DNA of 64,000 nucleotides from Mycobacterium kyorinense (GTDB lineage: Bacteria; Actinomycetota; Actinomycetes; Mycobacteriales; Mycobacteriaceae). This document shows, piece after piece, positions 8,190 through 16,145 of this stretch (within the stretch, counting starts at the first letter, position 1; every line of letters starts with the position of its first letter). A program made the translations under genes and the position numbers. The stretch is taken from the NCBI RefSeq assembly GCF_002101735.1, contig NZ_LQPE01000142.1, positions 1 through 64,000 on the forward strand, read 5' to 3'. The notes under the pieces are model-generated. The model was not told the DNA's origin, did not search any database, and saw only the letters and a program-made list of their open reading frames with translations.

Positions 8190-8699
8190 ATGACTGCCTA
8201 TGATGTCGGTTTACTGATCTTGCGGGTGGCGCTGGGCTTGACGCTCGCCGCCCACGGCTACAACAAGTTCTTCGGCGGCGGCCGTATCCCCGGGACTGCA
8301 CGCTGGTTCTCCAGCATCGGCATGAAGGCCGGCACGTTCCAGGCCGTGGTCGCGGCAACCACCGAGGTGAGCGCCGGTCTGGGCCTGGCCGCCGGCCTGC
8401 TCACGCCGATCCCGGCCGCCGGCTTCGTCGCGCTGATGTTCGTCGCCGCGTGGACCGTACACCGGCCGCACGGGTTCTTCATCATCAACGAGGGCTGGGA
8501 GTACGTGATGGTGCTGGCCGTCGGCGCGGTCGCGGTGGCCACCGTGGGGCCTGGTGAGTACAGCCTCGATTGGCTGTTCTTCGGGCGCTCGTTCTACGGC
8601 TGGCACGGTTTGCTGGTCTCGGTGGTGCTGGGCCTTGTCGGTGGGATTGGCCAGCTGCTGATCTTCTACCGCCCGCCGGTCAAGCAGGAGCAGCAGTAG
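8190..8699 (+). CDS. DoxX family membrane protein
   Basis: A 169-residue integral membrane protein with four predicted helices (about 6-22, 50-78, 84-110 and 125-155). The first helix region LRVALGLTLAAHGYNKFFGGG and the HRPHGFFI turn are typical of DoxX (PF07681). Family members are linked to redox stress or thiol and quinol metabolism in mycobacteria, but no specific function can be assigned. It is convergent with the NifU-like gene, with only 7 bases between. Confidence 0.8.
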   Translation: MTAYDVGLLILRVALGLTLAAHGYNKFFGGGRIPGTARWFSSIGMKAGTFQAVVAATTEVSAGLGLAAGLLTPIPAAGFVALMFVAAWTVHRPHGFFIINEGWEYVMVLAVGAVAVATVGPGEYSLDWLFFGRSFYGWHGLLVSVVLGLVGGIGQLLIFYRPPVKQEQQ

Positions 8700-8706
8700 C
8701 GGCTGT

Positions 8707-9273
8707 CTACGCTCTGCGGACCAGCAGAGACAGCAGCTTGCGGCCGAACGGCAACGAGTCGTTTTCGCAGGAGATGGTGACATGTTCGCCGGCCCGCCGG
8801 CGCAGTTCATGCTGGAACTTTTCGTACAGCGTCGAGGCGGCAGCCGGACATCCGTCGCAGGAACCGGACATCCGGACCGTGACATGGTTGCCGGCCACCG
8901 AGACCAATTCGATTGAGCCGCCGTGTGATTCGGCCAACGCGCCGATCGGTCCGGCCAGTAGTTCCGCCGCGACCTCGGCCAACTCGGCGCGGTCATCCGA
9001 CGACTCGACCTGCCAGCCTGTCGGGTCCAGAAGTGCCTCGCCGAGCGCGTCGCGCATCTGATCACCGAAGTCCCGCCAGCAGTGTCCGGCACTCAGCGTG
9101 ATCAGCACGTCGGCGCCGCGCACCACCAGCTCGTCGATGACTCCGCCATTGAGCAGGGCGCCGAGCGGACCCGGAGCGTGACGAACCGTGCCCCCAGGGG
9201 GCAGGTTGCCGGGTGACACCACCCAACGCAGTTGACGGGGGTCAGCAGTGGCGGTGGCGTGCATCGGAATCAT
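8707..9273 (-). CDS. NifU C-terminal-domain protein, third gene of feo operon
   Basis: A 188-residue protein. Residues from about 100 on form a NifU C-terminal (Nfu) domain with the iron-sulphur CxxC motif in MSGSCDGCPAAASTLYEKF. The N-terminal half is less familiar. The ATG at 9273 overlaps the feoB stop (ATGA), so translation is coupled; an alternative ATG is at 9264. In enterobacteria the third feo gene is feoC, itself a proposed Fe-S protein; here a NifU-type protein takes that place. It may sense or receive iron delivered by FeoB (inference). Confidence 0.8.
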   Translation of the reverse strand: MIPMHATATADPRQLRWVVSPGNLPPGGTVRHAPGPLGALLNGGVIDELVVRGADVLITLSAGHCWRDFGDQMRDALGEALLDPTGWQVESSDDRAELAEVAAELLAGPIGALAESHGGSIELVSVAGNHVTVRMSGSCDGCPAAASTLYEKFQHELRRRAGEHVTISCENDSLPFGRKLLSLLVRRA

Positions 9274-11183
9274 GCGCCGAGCCCTATCGCAACGGACCGG
9301 GCGGCAAACGCCATCGCCCACGCCAGCACGAACATGTAGCTGAACGCCAGCGCCGGCCACCGCCACGAGTTGGTCTCGCGTCGCATCACCGCGATCGTGG
9401 ACATGCACTGCAACGCGAACATGAAATAGGCCAGCAGCGCGATCACCGTCGGCGCGGTGAACACCTTGTGGCCGTGATCGTCGGTCATGGCGACCAGCGC
9501 TTCGGCCGGTTTCTCGGGCTGTGTCGCGGCCGAAATCTCGCCCAGCGTGGACACGAACACCTCGCGCGCCGACAGCGAACCCACCAACGCCACGTCGATG
9601 CGCCAGTCGAAACCGAGCGGCCGGAATATCGGCTCGATCGCCTTGCCGACGTCGGCGGCGTAGCTGTGGTCCATCACGTACGCTCCTGCGGCGCTCGGGG
9701 ACATGTTCGCGGTCTCCGCGCCGCGTGTCGGCAAGTTGAGCAACGCCCACAGCACCAGCGAAACGGCCAGGATGATGGTGCCGGCCTTGCGCAGGAACAT
9801 CTTGGTGGCACTCCAGATCGCGACCAGAACCACCTTGGGAGAAGGGAACCGGTACGGCGGAAGTTCCATGGTGAACGGCACCAGGTCGCTGCGCAGGATC
9901 GTCGATTTGAACAACCCTGCGGCGATCAGCGCCGAGGTGCCGCCGCCAAGGTACAGCAAGAACATCGTGATGCCCTGCGCGCTCAGGCCCCACCAATGCG
10001 TTTGCGGCGCAACCAGAAGACCGACCAACAAGGTGTACACCGGCAGCCGGGCCGAACAGGTCATCAGCGGCGCGGTCAGGATGGTGGCGATCCGGTCGCG
10101 CGACGACGGCAACGTCCGGGTCGCCATGATCCCCGGGATCGCGCAGGCGAACGACGACAGCATCGCGACGAAGGCGCGGCCCTCGAGCCCGGTGGTGGCC
10201 ATCACGCGGTCCATCAAGAACGCGGCCCGGGACATGTAGCCGATGTTCTCCAGCAGCGCGATCAGCAAGAACAGCAACACAATCTGCGGGATGAACTGCA
10301 GGACGGTTCCGACCCCGCCGATGAGACCGCGACCGAGCAGACCGCTGACGGCCGAGTTGCCGATGTGGTTGCTGACCTCGCTGCCCAGCCAGGTCAGCCC
10401 TTGAGCGATCCAATCCCGAAGCGGCGCAGCGACGGTGAACACGACCTGAAAGAAGGCGAACATCACCGCGAAGAAGATCACGGTGCCCCACAGCGGATGC
10501 AGCACCAACCGGTCGATCCTACTTGTCCGCCGATCCGGTTGCGGCACAACGTAATCGGCAGCGCTGAGCACCGACTTGCCCCAGGCCGCGATTCCGTCGC
10601 GGTCTGCCGGCGGGAAAATCGGCGGGCGTTCCCACACCTCGATCGATCCCAGCCGGGCCCGCAGCTGGTCGAGCCCGCGACCCTGATGTCCGACGACCAT
10701 TGCCACCGGGATGCCCAGCGCGAGCGACAACGCCTCGGCGTCGATACGGCCGCCGCGCGCGCTGAGTTCGTCGCTCATGGTCAGGGCCAACAGGCAGGGC
10801 AGACCCAGGCGCAGCACTTGAGCCACCAGGGGTATCGAGCGATGCAGCGTGGTCGCGTCGGCGACCAGCACGATCGCGTCGGGCCTGTCGCCGTCGCTGA
10901 GCTCACCGGTGAGCAGATCGACCACGACCTGCTCATCGGGGCTGATCGGTTCCAGGCTGTAAGTACCGGGCAGGTCTTCGATGACGACCGCCACGCCTTC
11001 GACCGTCGTGCTGCCGACGCTGCGGCCGACGGTGACACCCGGATAGTTACCGGTTTTGGCGTGCAACCCGGTCAGATGGTTGAAGACACTGGTCTTGCCG
11101 GCATTGGGGCTGCCCACCAGGGCGATGCGCCGCTGACCGGCTACTGCAACGGCACTGCCTCCGTCGGTGTGGCACGACGTCAT
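9270..11183 (-). CDS. feoB: Ferrous iron transporter FeoB
   Basis: A 637-residue inner-membrane Fe(II) transporter. The N-terminal G-domain shows G1 GSPNAGKTS (about residue 24), the switch region TGNYPGVTVGRS, G3 DLPG and a G4 position reading TMSD instead of the usual NxxD. Two gate-type membrane halves follow (one from about 230, the other in the C-terminal third), with repeated Pro/Cys segments such as SSFACAIPGIMATRTL and PLMTCSARLPVYTLL. It is preceded by feoA with a 4-base overlap and followed by the NifU-like gene. The family imports Fe2+ under low-oxygen or acidic conditions. Confidence 0.95.
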   Translation of the reverse strand: MTSCHTDGGSAVAVAGQRRIALVGSPNAGKTSVFNHLTGLHAKTGNYPGVTVGRSVGSTTVEGVAVVIEDLPGTYSLEPISPDEQVVVDLLTGELSDGDRPDAIVLVADATTLHRSIPLVAQVLRLGLPCLLALTMSDELSARGGRIDAEALSLALGIPVAMVVGHQGRGLDQLRARLGSIEVWERPPIFPPADRDGIAAWGKSVLSAADYVVPQPDRRTSRIDRLVLHPLWGTVIFFAVMFAFFQVVFTVAAPLRDWIAQGLTWLGSEVSNHIGNSAVSGLLGRGLIGGVGTVLQFIPQIVLLFLLIALLENIGYMSRAAFLMDRVMATTGLEGRAFVAMLSSFACAIPGIMATRTLPSSRDRIATILTAPLMTCSARLPVYTLLVGLLVAPQTHWWGLSAQGITMFLLYLGGGTSALIAAGLFKSTILRSDLVPFTMELPPYRFPSPKVVLVAIWSATKMFLRKAGTIILAVSLVLWALLNLPTRGAETANMSPSAAGAYVMDHSYAADVGKAIEPIFRPLGFDWRIDVALVGSLSAREVFVSTLGEISAATQPEKPAEALVAMTDDHGHKVFTAPTVIALLAYFMFALQCMSTIAVMRRETNSWRWPALAFSYMFVLAWAMAFAARSVAIGLGA

Positions 11184-11434
11184 CGGTCTGCTTCCGCGAG
11201 GACTTGGATCAGGCGCGCCTCTCGGCGGCGAATACAGAGCTCGGTGTCCTGCACCCGGTAGATCGTCGGATCACCCAGCGGCGCGCGACGGACCACATCC
11301 ACCTGGGTGGTCGGCCGAAAACCCAGCTGCCATAACCGGCCGGCCACCGCCGAGTTTGCCTGCGGCATCATCCCCACGATGGTTGCCCGCTGACCAGGGG
11401 CCAGCTGGGCCAGGACCATCAATTGACCTTGCAT
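11180..11434 (-). CDS. feoA: FeoA SH3-like domain protein
   Basis: An 84-residue cytosolic protein with the FeoA fold: LAQLAPGQRATIVG, then LWQLGFRPTTQVDVVRRAPL and DPTIYRVQDTELCIRRREA. FeoA assists FeoB-dependent ferrous iron uptake, probably by binding its cytosolic domain. It is the first gene of the feoA-feoB-NifU operon. The promoter should lie in 11435-11547, where no IdeR-like or Fur-like box could be recognised. Confidence 0.92.
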   Translation of the reverse strand: MQGQLMVLAQLAPGQRATIVGMMPQANSAVAGRLWQLGFRPTTQVDVVRRAPLGDPTIYRVQDTELCIRRREARLIQVLAEADR

Positions 11435-11536
11435 GACGTGCCTTTACCTTGGGTGCTGTTAACTGCCGAAGCTACACCGGCGACGGCTACCAGTGGGGTG
11501 CCAGATGACGACAATCAGCTCGCCAGTCACACCTGT

Positions 11537-11554
11537 CACATAACTGGTTATGTG
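11537..11554. promoter_or_regulatory. 18-bp palindrome between feoA and acyl-CoA ligase
   Basis: CACATAACTGGTTATGTG has perfect 8-base arms around a 2-base centre and includes the stop codon of the ligase at 11548-11550. It sits about 105 bases upstream of feoA, so it could be an operator for the feo operon. A short AT-rich 3' hairpin is also possible. The binding factor is unknown. Confidence 0.4.
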
Positions 11555-13188
11555 TCCCGCGGGCTGCGGCGCATGCGCTGCTCGAGCAGCTCGACGAGCG
11601 CGGCTTTCTTGACCTTTCCGGTATCGGTAAAGGGAAGTTCGGCTTTGGGCGCCACCCAGATGTGCTTTGGCACCTTATAGGCCGAGAGACCGAGGCGTAG
11701 CTGGGCACGCAGCGCGTCAGCGTCGATGTTGCAGCCGGCCTTGGGCACAACGGCCGCCGCGACCACAGTGCCGTTGTCGCCGTCCGAGGCACCCACCACG
11801 TATGCCTCGAGAATGCCTTCACAGGCGGTCAGTGCCGACTCCACCTCGGCCGGTGTCACGTTCGTGCCGCCGGCCGTCTTGATCATGTCGCCAAGGCGGC
11901 CGGTGAACGTCACCCAGCCGTCGGCGTCCTGCGAACCGCAGTCCCCAGTGCGGTAGAAGCCGTCCGGTGTGAAGACATCTTCACGCTCGCGCTTGTACAG
12001 CCGTTGCATCAACGAATAGCCCCGCACCCAAATCTCGCCGACGGTCCCCGGCGGGACCTGTTCGCCGGTGTCGGGATCGACGATGCGATGGGTCAGTCCG
12101 TCGATCGACGGGCCAACGGTGTTCCGGCGCGCGGGCGGCTGTTCGATATACGGGTCAGCACCGAGGTGGTTTCCGCAAAGTTCGGTCATCCCAAGCGAGT
12201 CCGCTCCGACGGGGCGTCGCTCTGGAGGAACCATTGCAGGCATGCTTGTCCGTCGAATTGACGTAAGGTCTCGAGACCGGTAGTCGGGGTGTTCGGCCAG
12301 GCTCTTTCCTTGCTGTGGCCAACCCAAAGCAATCGTGGCGCGATGCTGCTCGATGAGCCGTAGTGCCTCAGCGGCGTCGAATGCGGGCTGGCTTACAAGG
12401 GTGGCGCCGTGGTGAATTACCGCGTGTAGCGCTGTGATCAGACCACCGACCCAGAAAAACGGCATGGAACTAAACAGCACGTCGTCGGTGGTGACCACGT
12501 AGACGTGAGTGAGGTTGTAGGTGTGGCGGATCAGCGTGCCCTGGGTATGCACCGGTGCTTTGGGTTCGCCGGTACTGCCCGACGTGTAGATGATGGTGAC
12601 GTTGTCAGCAGGGGTGACACAGGATTCGACGGCGGCGAGGTATCCGGTGTCGATTTGCGGGTTGTCGGCGGCTGCGGCGGTCGAATCGTCGACGACTGGA
12701 GTTGCCCACGCGCGATCACTGGATCCCCAGACCGCGATCGTGCGCAGATAGGGTGCCGCCTTGACGACGATCTGTCCGGGTGAGCATTGTTGGGCGAGCC
12801 CGGGAAGCCCCTCTTCCAGCCGGCCGAGGAAGTCGTGGCTGCGGAAGGCCGGCCACGCCAAGATGGCCTGTAGGTCGGCGTGCCGAATGGTCCATGACAA
12901 CTCGTTGGCTTTGTAGAACGTGTTGAGCGGCACCGCAACTGCCCCGATGCGAGTCGTGGCGAACCAGGCGATCGCCCAGTCGACGCTGTTGGGCATCAGG
13001 ATTCCCACGTGGTCACCTTTGCCGATCCCCTCGGCCAATAGCGCTCGAGCCAATCGGGCCGACCGACGCTCCAACTCGGCGTAAGTGAGCCTCTGACCGT
13101 CGACAATGAGATAGGTCCTATCGGCGAACCGTGCTGCAGCCCAACGCAGGAGGGTTGGGACGGTGGGTGTGATCGCCGGGAATGGCAT
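11548..13188 (-). CDS. Acyl-CoA ligase, FadD/AMP-binding family
   Basis: A 546-residue AMP-forming ligase that would activate a carboxylic acid as its CoA thioester. The P-loop-like motif TIIYTSGSTGEPKAPVH is at about residue 200, followed by SSMPFFWVGGL, SLGMTELCG (A5), FYRTGDCG and GRLGDMIKTAGGTNVTPAEVE (A8 hinge). The C-terminal catalytic Lys region reads LPFTDTGKVKKAAL. The ATG at 13188 begins MPFPAITPTVPTLL; the open frame extends upstream to 13362, but that part is Arg-rich and contains the operator-like repeat at 13256. The linker before SLGMTELCG appears a few residues short compared with typical FadD proteins. Confidence 0.85.
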   Translation of the reverse strand: MPFPAITPTVPTLLRWAAARFADRTYLIVDGQRLTYAELERRSARLARALLAEGIGKGDHVGILMPNSVDWAIAWFATTRIGAVAVPLNTFYKANELSWTIRHADLQAILAWPAFRSHDFLGRLEEGLPGLAQQCSPGQIVVKAAPYLRTIAVWGSSDRAWATPVVDDSTAAAADNPQIDTGYLAAVESCVTPADNVTIIYTSGSTGEPKAPVHTQGTLIRHTYNLTHVYVVTTDDVLFSSMPFFWVGGLITALHAVIHHGATLVSQPAFDAAEALRLIEQHRATIALGWPQQGKSLAEHPDYRSRDLTSIRRTSMPAMVPPERRPVGADSLGMTELCGNHLGADPYIEQPPARRNTVGPSIDGLTHRIVDPDTGEQVPPGTVGEIWVRGYSLMQRLYKREREDVFTPDGFYRTGDCGSQDADGWVTFTGRLGDMIKTAGGTNVTPAEVESALTACEGILEAYVVGASDGDNGTVVAAAVVPKAGCNIDADALRAQLRLGLSAYKVPKHIWVAPKAELPFTDTGKVKKAALVELLEQRMRRSPRDT

Positions 13189-13255
13189 GTGATCAGCGAT
13201 CTTCGTGTTGTAACAGTAGCCGCACCACAACAGGATAATGCCTGTGTCGATACTA

Positions 13256-13271
13256 GAGAATAAACGTTCTC
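13256..13271. promoter_or_regulatory. Operator-like repeat GAGAA-N6-TTCTC (site 1)
   Basis: GAGAATAAACGTTCTC is an inverted repeat 68 bases upstream of the acyl-CoA ligase start (minus strand) and 180 bases upstream of the CaiB gene (plus strand). It matches the recurring GAGAAT/GATAAT half-site pattern found before other island operons. Confidence 0.6.
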
Positions 13272-13369
13272 GGTCTGGGGTGGGCTGGCGGCGACGACGA
13301 CGGCGATGACGTACCGACAGCCGCCAGCCTAAGCGGCCGAACCGGTTTACAAACCGCGCCAAAACTGCA

Positions 13370-13397
13370 ATTCTCGAATATGCAAATCAGCATTATC
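13370..13397. promoter_or_regulatory. Two separated half-sites ATTCTC and ATTATC (weak)
   Basis: ATTCTC (13370-13375) and ATTATC (13392-13397) lie 54-80 bases before the CaiB start. They are the same half-sites as in the island's inverted repeats but in direct orientation and further apart. Weak evidence by themselves. Confidence 0.3.
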
Positions 13398-13450
13398 GCC
13401 GCTGGCCGCATGCTTCAGGGCGATGACGCAGACATTGATGGAGGCCTCAA

Positions 13451-14671
13451 ATCAGCAGTGACGGAGTTCTGAGCGGTGTCCGCGTGCTCGAGGTCGCGGC
13501 ATGGACATTCGTGCCGTCGGCCGGCGCGATCCTCGCCGAATGGGGCGCAGAGGTCATCAAAGTCGAACCGATTGACGGTGGGGACCCGCAACGTGGCCTG
13601 GTGACCATGGGCATCGTGGACGAGGGTGGCGGCTCGGTCAACTACATGATCGAGATCCCCAACCGCGGAAAGAAGTCGATAGGCATCGACTTGCGCAGCG
13701 AAGGCGGCCGAGAGGTCATCCGCGAATTGTCAAAGAGCTGCGACGTCTTCCTCACCAACTACCTCCCGAGCCGACGCAAACGTCTCGGCATCGACGTCGA
13801 CGACATCTGGGCGGTGAACCCGAATATCGTCTACGTGCGCGGCTCGGGGCACGGTCCAAAAGGGCCCGATGCGGACAAACCGGGCTATGACGGCGTCTCT
13901 TACTGGTCGCGCGGCGGGATCGCCGCGGTGCTGACCGAGGACGGCGACGAGTTGGTGCGGTCGCGGCCGGCGTTCGGGGACCTGCTCGGCGGAATGGCCA
14001 TTGCCGGCGGCATCGCGGCGGCGCTCTATAAACGGGCCACCACTGGGCACGGCTCGCTGGTGGATGTGTCGTTACTCGGACTGGCCGCGTGGAACCTCGG
14101 TCCCGACCTCTCTGTGAGCCAAATCCACGGAGGCGGAGCCATCCCCAAGTATGGCCATGCCGACGCGCCCAACCCCCTGGTCGGCAACTACCGCACGAAG
14201 GATGATCGTTACGTCACCCTGATGATGCTGCAGCTCGACAAGTTCTTTGCCGAGACGATGAACGCGATCGGTCTCGCCGAAGTCGTCGACGACCCGCGAT
14301 TCGCCGATCCAGCATCCCGATTCGAGAATCGCACAGCACTGATCGCCTTGATGGACAAGGCTTTCGCGCAACGCACACTGGCCGAGTGGCGCGAGGTCCT
14401 GGCAAGCGTATCGGGCGCATGGGGTGTGGTGCAGACACCGGCTGAGGTCTGTGATGACCCGGCGGTCACCGCGAACGGCTACCTCGCTCATACGACGACG
14501 ATGAGCGGTGTCCCGTATGCGATGCCCACGAACCCGGTCCAGTTCGACGAACGACCGGTCGTGTCACCCGGCGCCCCCGAACACGGTCAACACACTGAAG
14601 AAGTGTTGATGGAAGCCGGAATGGACTGGGACACAATCATGCACTACAAGGAAAGTGGAGCCGTACTATGA
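13451..14671 (+). CDS. CaiB/BaiF family CoA-transferase (apparent ATC start)
   Basis: A class III CoA-transferase of about 406 residues, moving CoA between carboxylic acids. LSGVRVLEVAAWTFVPSAGA at the N-terminus and AEWGAEVIKVEPIDGGDP are family signatures, and RPAFGDLLGGM carries the catalytic Asp. The conserved N-terminal strand starts upstream of the first GTG (13484), and no ATG/GTG/TTG exists in frame after the TGA at 13436. ATC at 13451 follows GGAGG (13440-13444) with a 6-base spacer and gives MSSDGVLSGVRVLE. Its stop overlaps the next ATG, so it is coupled to the P450. Confidence 0.82.
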   Translation: MSSDGVLSGVRVLEVAAWTFVPSAGAILAEWGAEVIKVEPIDGGDPQRGLVTMGIVDEGGGSVNYMIEIPNRGKKSIGIDLRSEGGREVIRELSKSCDVFLTNYLPSRRKRLGIDVDDIWAVNPNIVYVRGSGHGPKGPDADKPGYDGVSYWSRGGIAAVLTEDGDELVRSRPAFGDLLGGMAIAGGIAAALYKRATTGHGSLVDVSLLGLAAWNLGPDLSVSQIHGGGAIPKYGHADAPNPLVGNYRTKDDRYVTLMMLQLDKFFAETMNAIGLAEVVDDPRFADPASRFENRTALIALMDKAFAQRTLAEWREVLASVSGAWGVVQTPAEVCDDPAVTANGYLAHTTTMSGVPYAMPTNPVQFDERPVVSPGAPEHGQHTEEVLMEAGMDWDTIMHYKESGAVL

Positions 14672-15897
14672 CTGCGACGCGCCGCGCCGAGTCGGACAGC
14701 ACGGTGGAATTCGACCCTTTCTCCGAGGAGTTCTTCAACGGGGCGTTCGACACCTACCGGCGGATGCGCGACGAAATGCCGGTCTATTACAGCGACAAGT
14801 GGGATTTCTATGCCCTGTCCCGCTACCACGACGTCGCGGAAGCCTCCAGGGATCACGAGACCTACTCCTCAGCCAAGGGCGCGACTCTCGACATGGTCAA
14901 GGCTCCCGACCAGTCCATTCCGGTGCCAAAGGTGATCATCTCGATGGATCCCCCGGAGCACCAGAGGATGCGCAAACTGGTGAGCAACGTCTTCACTCCG
15001 CGTGCCATCGCCAACCTCGAAGACATGGTGCGGGAGAAAATCCACAGTGCTCTTGCGGGGGTGGACCCCTCGTCGTTTGACGCCGTGGCCGACTTCTCGG
15101 CTCTCTTCCCCGTCGAGATCATCACGACCATGCTCGGAGTGCCGCCGGAGGATAGGCAGCAAATCCGGCTTTGGCTCGACTTGCTGTTGGAGCGCAAGCC
15201 TGGACAGATCCACGTCACAGATGAGGGTTACCAAGCCTCAGTCGCCACCGGGATGTACTACTACGACCTCGTTCAACAGCGACGAGCCAAGCCCGCCGCC
15301 GACATGATAAGTCGGCTGATCGCAACCGAAATCGAACGTGACGGCCAGGTCGAGAAACTCAGCGATGTCGACATCACCGGCTTCGCAACCATGCTCGGCG
15401 GTGCTGGCGCGGAAACCGTCACGAAGTTGATCGGCAACGCGATGGTCGCCTTCGCCGACTTCCCCTCCGAGTGGGAGAAGCTGCGCGCGGATCGCAGCAA
15501 GATCCCGGCTGCAGTCGAGGAACTACTCAGGTATGAGGCCCCGTCGCAATACCAGGTGCGCGTCACAACCCGCGACGTGGTCTTGCATGACACGACAATT
15601 CCCGAGGGCAGCGCCGTTCTCTTGGTGACCGGTTCGGCAACCCGCGACGAGCGCATGTTCCCCGACCCCGACCGGCTTGACATCGACCGCGAACGCAAAA
15701 TGGGATTCAACCTCGCATTCGGCTACGGCATCCACAGCTGCCTCGGCGCCGCGCTCGCGCGAATGGAAAGCCGAATCGCGTTCGACGCGCTGCTTGACCT
15801 CATCCCTGAGTATGAGGTCGACAGGGACGGTTTGCGTCGGGTTGAGATGTCAAACGTGTCAGGGTGGTCTAACGTACCCGTTCGTGCCAGACGCTGA
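14668..15897 (+). CDS. Cytochrome P450
   Basis: A 409-residue soluble bacterial class I P450. The I-helix oxygen-activation motif is GGAGAETV (about residue 250), the K-helix ExxR lies in EELLRYEAP, and the haem-binding loop is FGYGIHSCLGAALAR with Cys near residue 356. It would hydroxylate a hydrophobic substrate using ferredoxin-delivered electrons; no ferredoxin gene is adjacent. Co-transcription with the CaiB gene (ATGA overlap) suggests it acts on the same acyl substrate or its precursor. The CYP family number cannot be assigned by eye. Confidence 0.92.
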   Translation: MTATRRAESDSTVEFDPFSEEFFNGAFDTYRRMRDEMPVYYSDKWDFYALSRYHDVAEASRDHETYSSAKGATLDMVKAPDQSIPVPKVIISMDPPEHQRMRKLVSNVFTPRAIANLEDMVREKIHSALAGVDPSSFDAVADFSALFPVEIITTMLGVPPEDRQQIRLWLDLLLERKPGQIHVTDEGYQASVATGMYYYDLVQQRRAKPAADMISRLIATEIERDGQVEKLSDVDITGFATMLGGAGAETVTKLIGNAMVAFADFPSEWEKLRADRSKIPAAVEELLRYEAPSQYQVRVTTRDVVLHDTTIPEGSAVLLVTGSATRDERMFPDPDRLDIDRERKMGFNLAFGYGIHSCLGAALARMESRIAFDALLDLIPEYEVDRDGLRRVEMSNVSGWSNVPVRARR

Positions 15898-15949
15898 GCG
15901 CATCTGACGGCTATACCATTGCGTCCGGCCGCCGTGCTTCGCTGGAGAA
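15896..15949. pseudogene. Relic of the 33111 gene, internally deleted
   Basis: Positions 15896-15915 (GAGCGCATCTGACGGCTATA) repeat 33097-33116, the 3' end and stop of the minus-strand gene at 33111. Positions 15918-15949 repeat 33388-33419, a central part of the same gene, over 32 identical bases in the same orientation. About 270 bases between the two blocks are missing. TTGCG...GGCC occurs at both deletion ends in the intact copy (33120-33129 and 33389-33400), which fits a short-homology deletion after duplication. Confidence 0.72.
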
Positions 15950-16082
15950 CGACAAGATAGAGCACGCCCTCGCATCGGCAGCGTCGGCGCAGGCCTTCAG
16001 CGGCATTGCCGAATGTTGTCAGCAACCCATGTGACTTCGTCTGCGATCGCCCGCAGCGGTGAGAGTAAGTAATGCCGAATAT

Positions 16083-16098
16083 GAGAGTATACGTTTAC
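16083..16098. promoter_or_regulatory. Weak operator-like repeat GAGAGTATACGTTTAC
   Basis: Lies 48 bases before the SDR start at 16146. It resembles the island operator (GAGAAT...ATTCTC) but both arms deviate (GAGAGTA and GTAAACG), so it is a low-confidence member. Confidence 0.35.
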
Positions 16099-16145
16099 AA
16101 AGCGCAAAATCATGGTTCTGTGATCGTTGATGGAGGGAAGTCGTC

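Noticed and set aside
9274..10491. N-terminal extension of the NifU-like gene by about 400 residues
   Set aside because: The extension lies within feoB in another frame, with low-complexity Arg/Asp content. The coupled ATG at 9273 fits much better.
9213..11261. A 682-residue open frame on the plus strand opposite feoB
   Set aside because: Rich in Arg, His, Gln and Gly with no domain; feoB on the other strand has clear motifs along the same DNA. It is a GC-rich antisense shadow.
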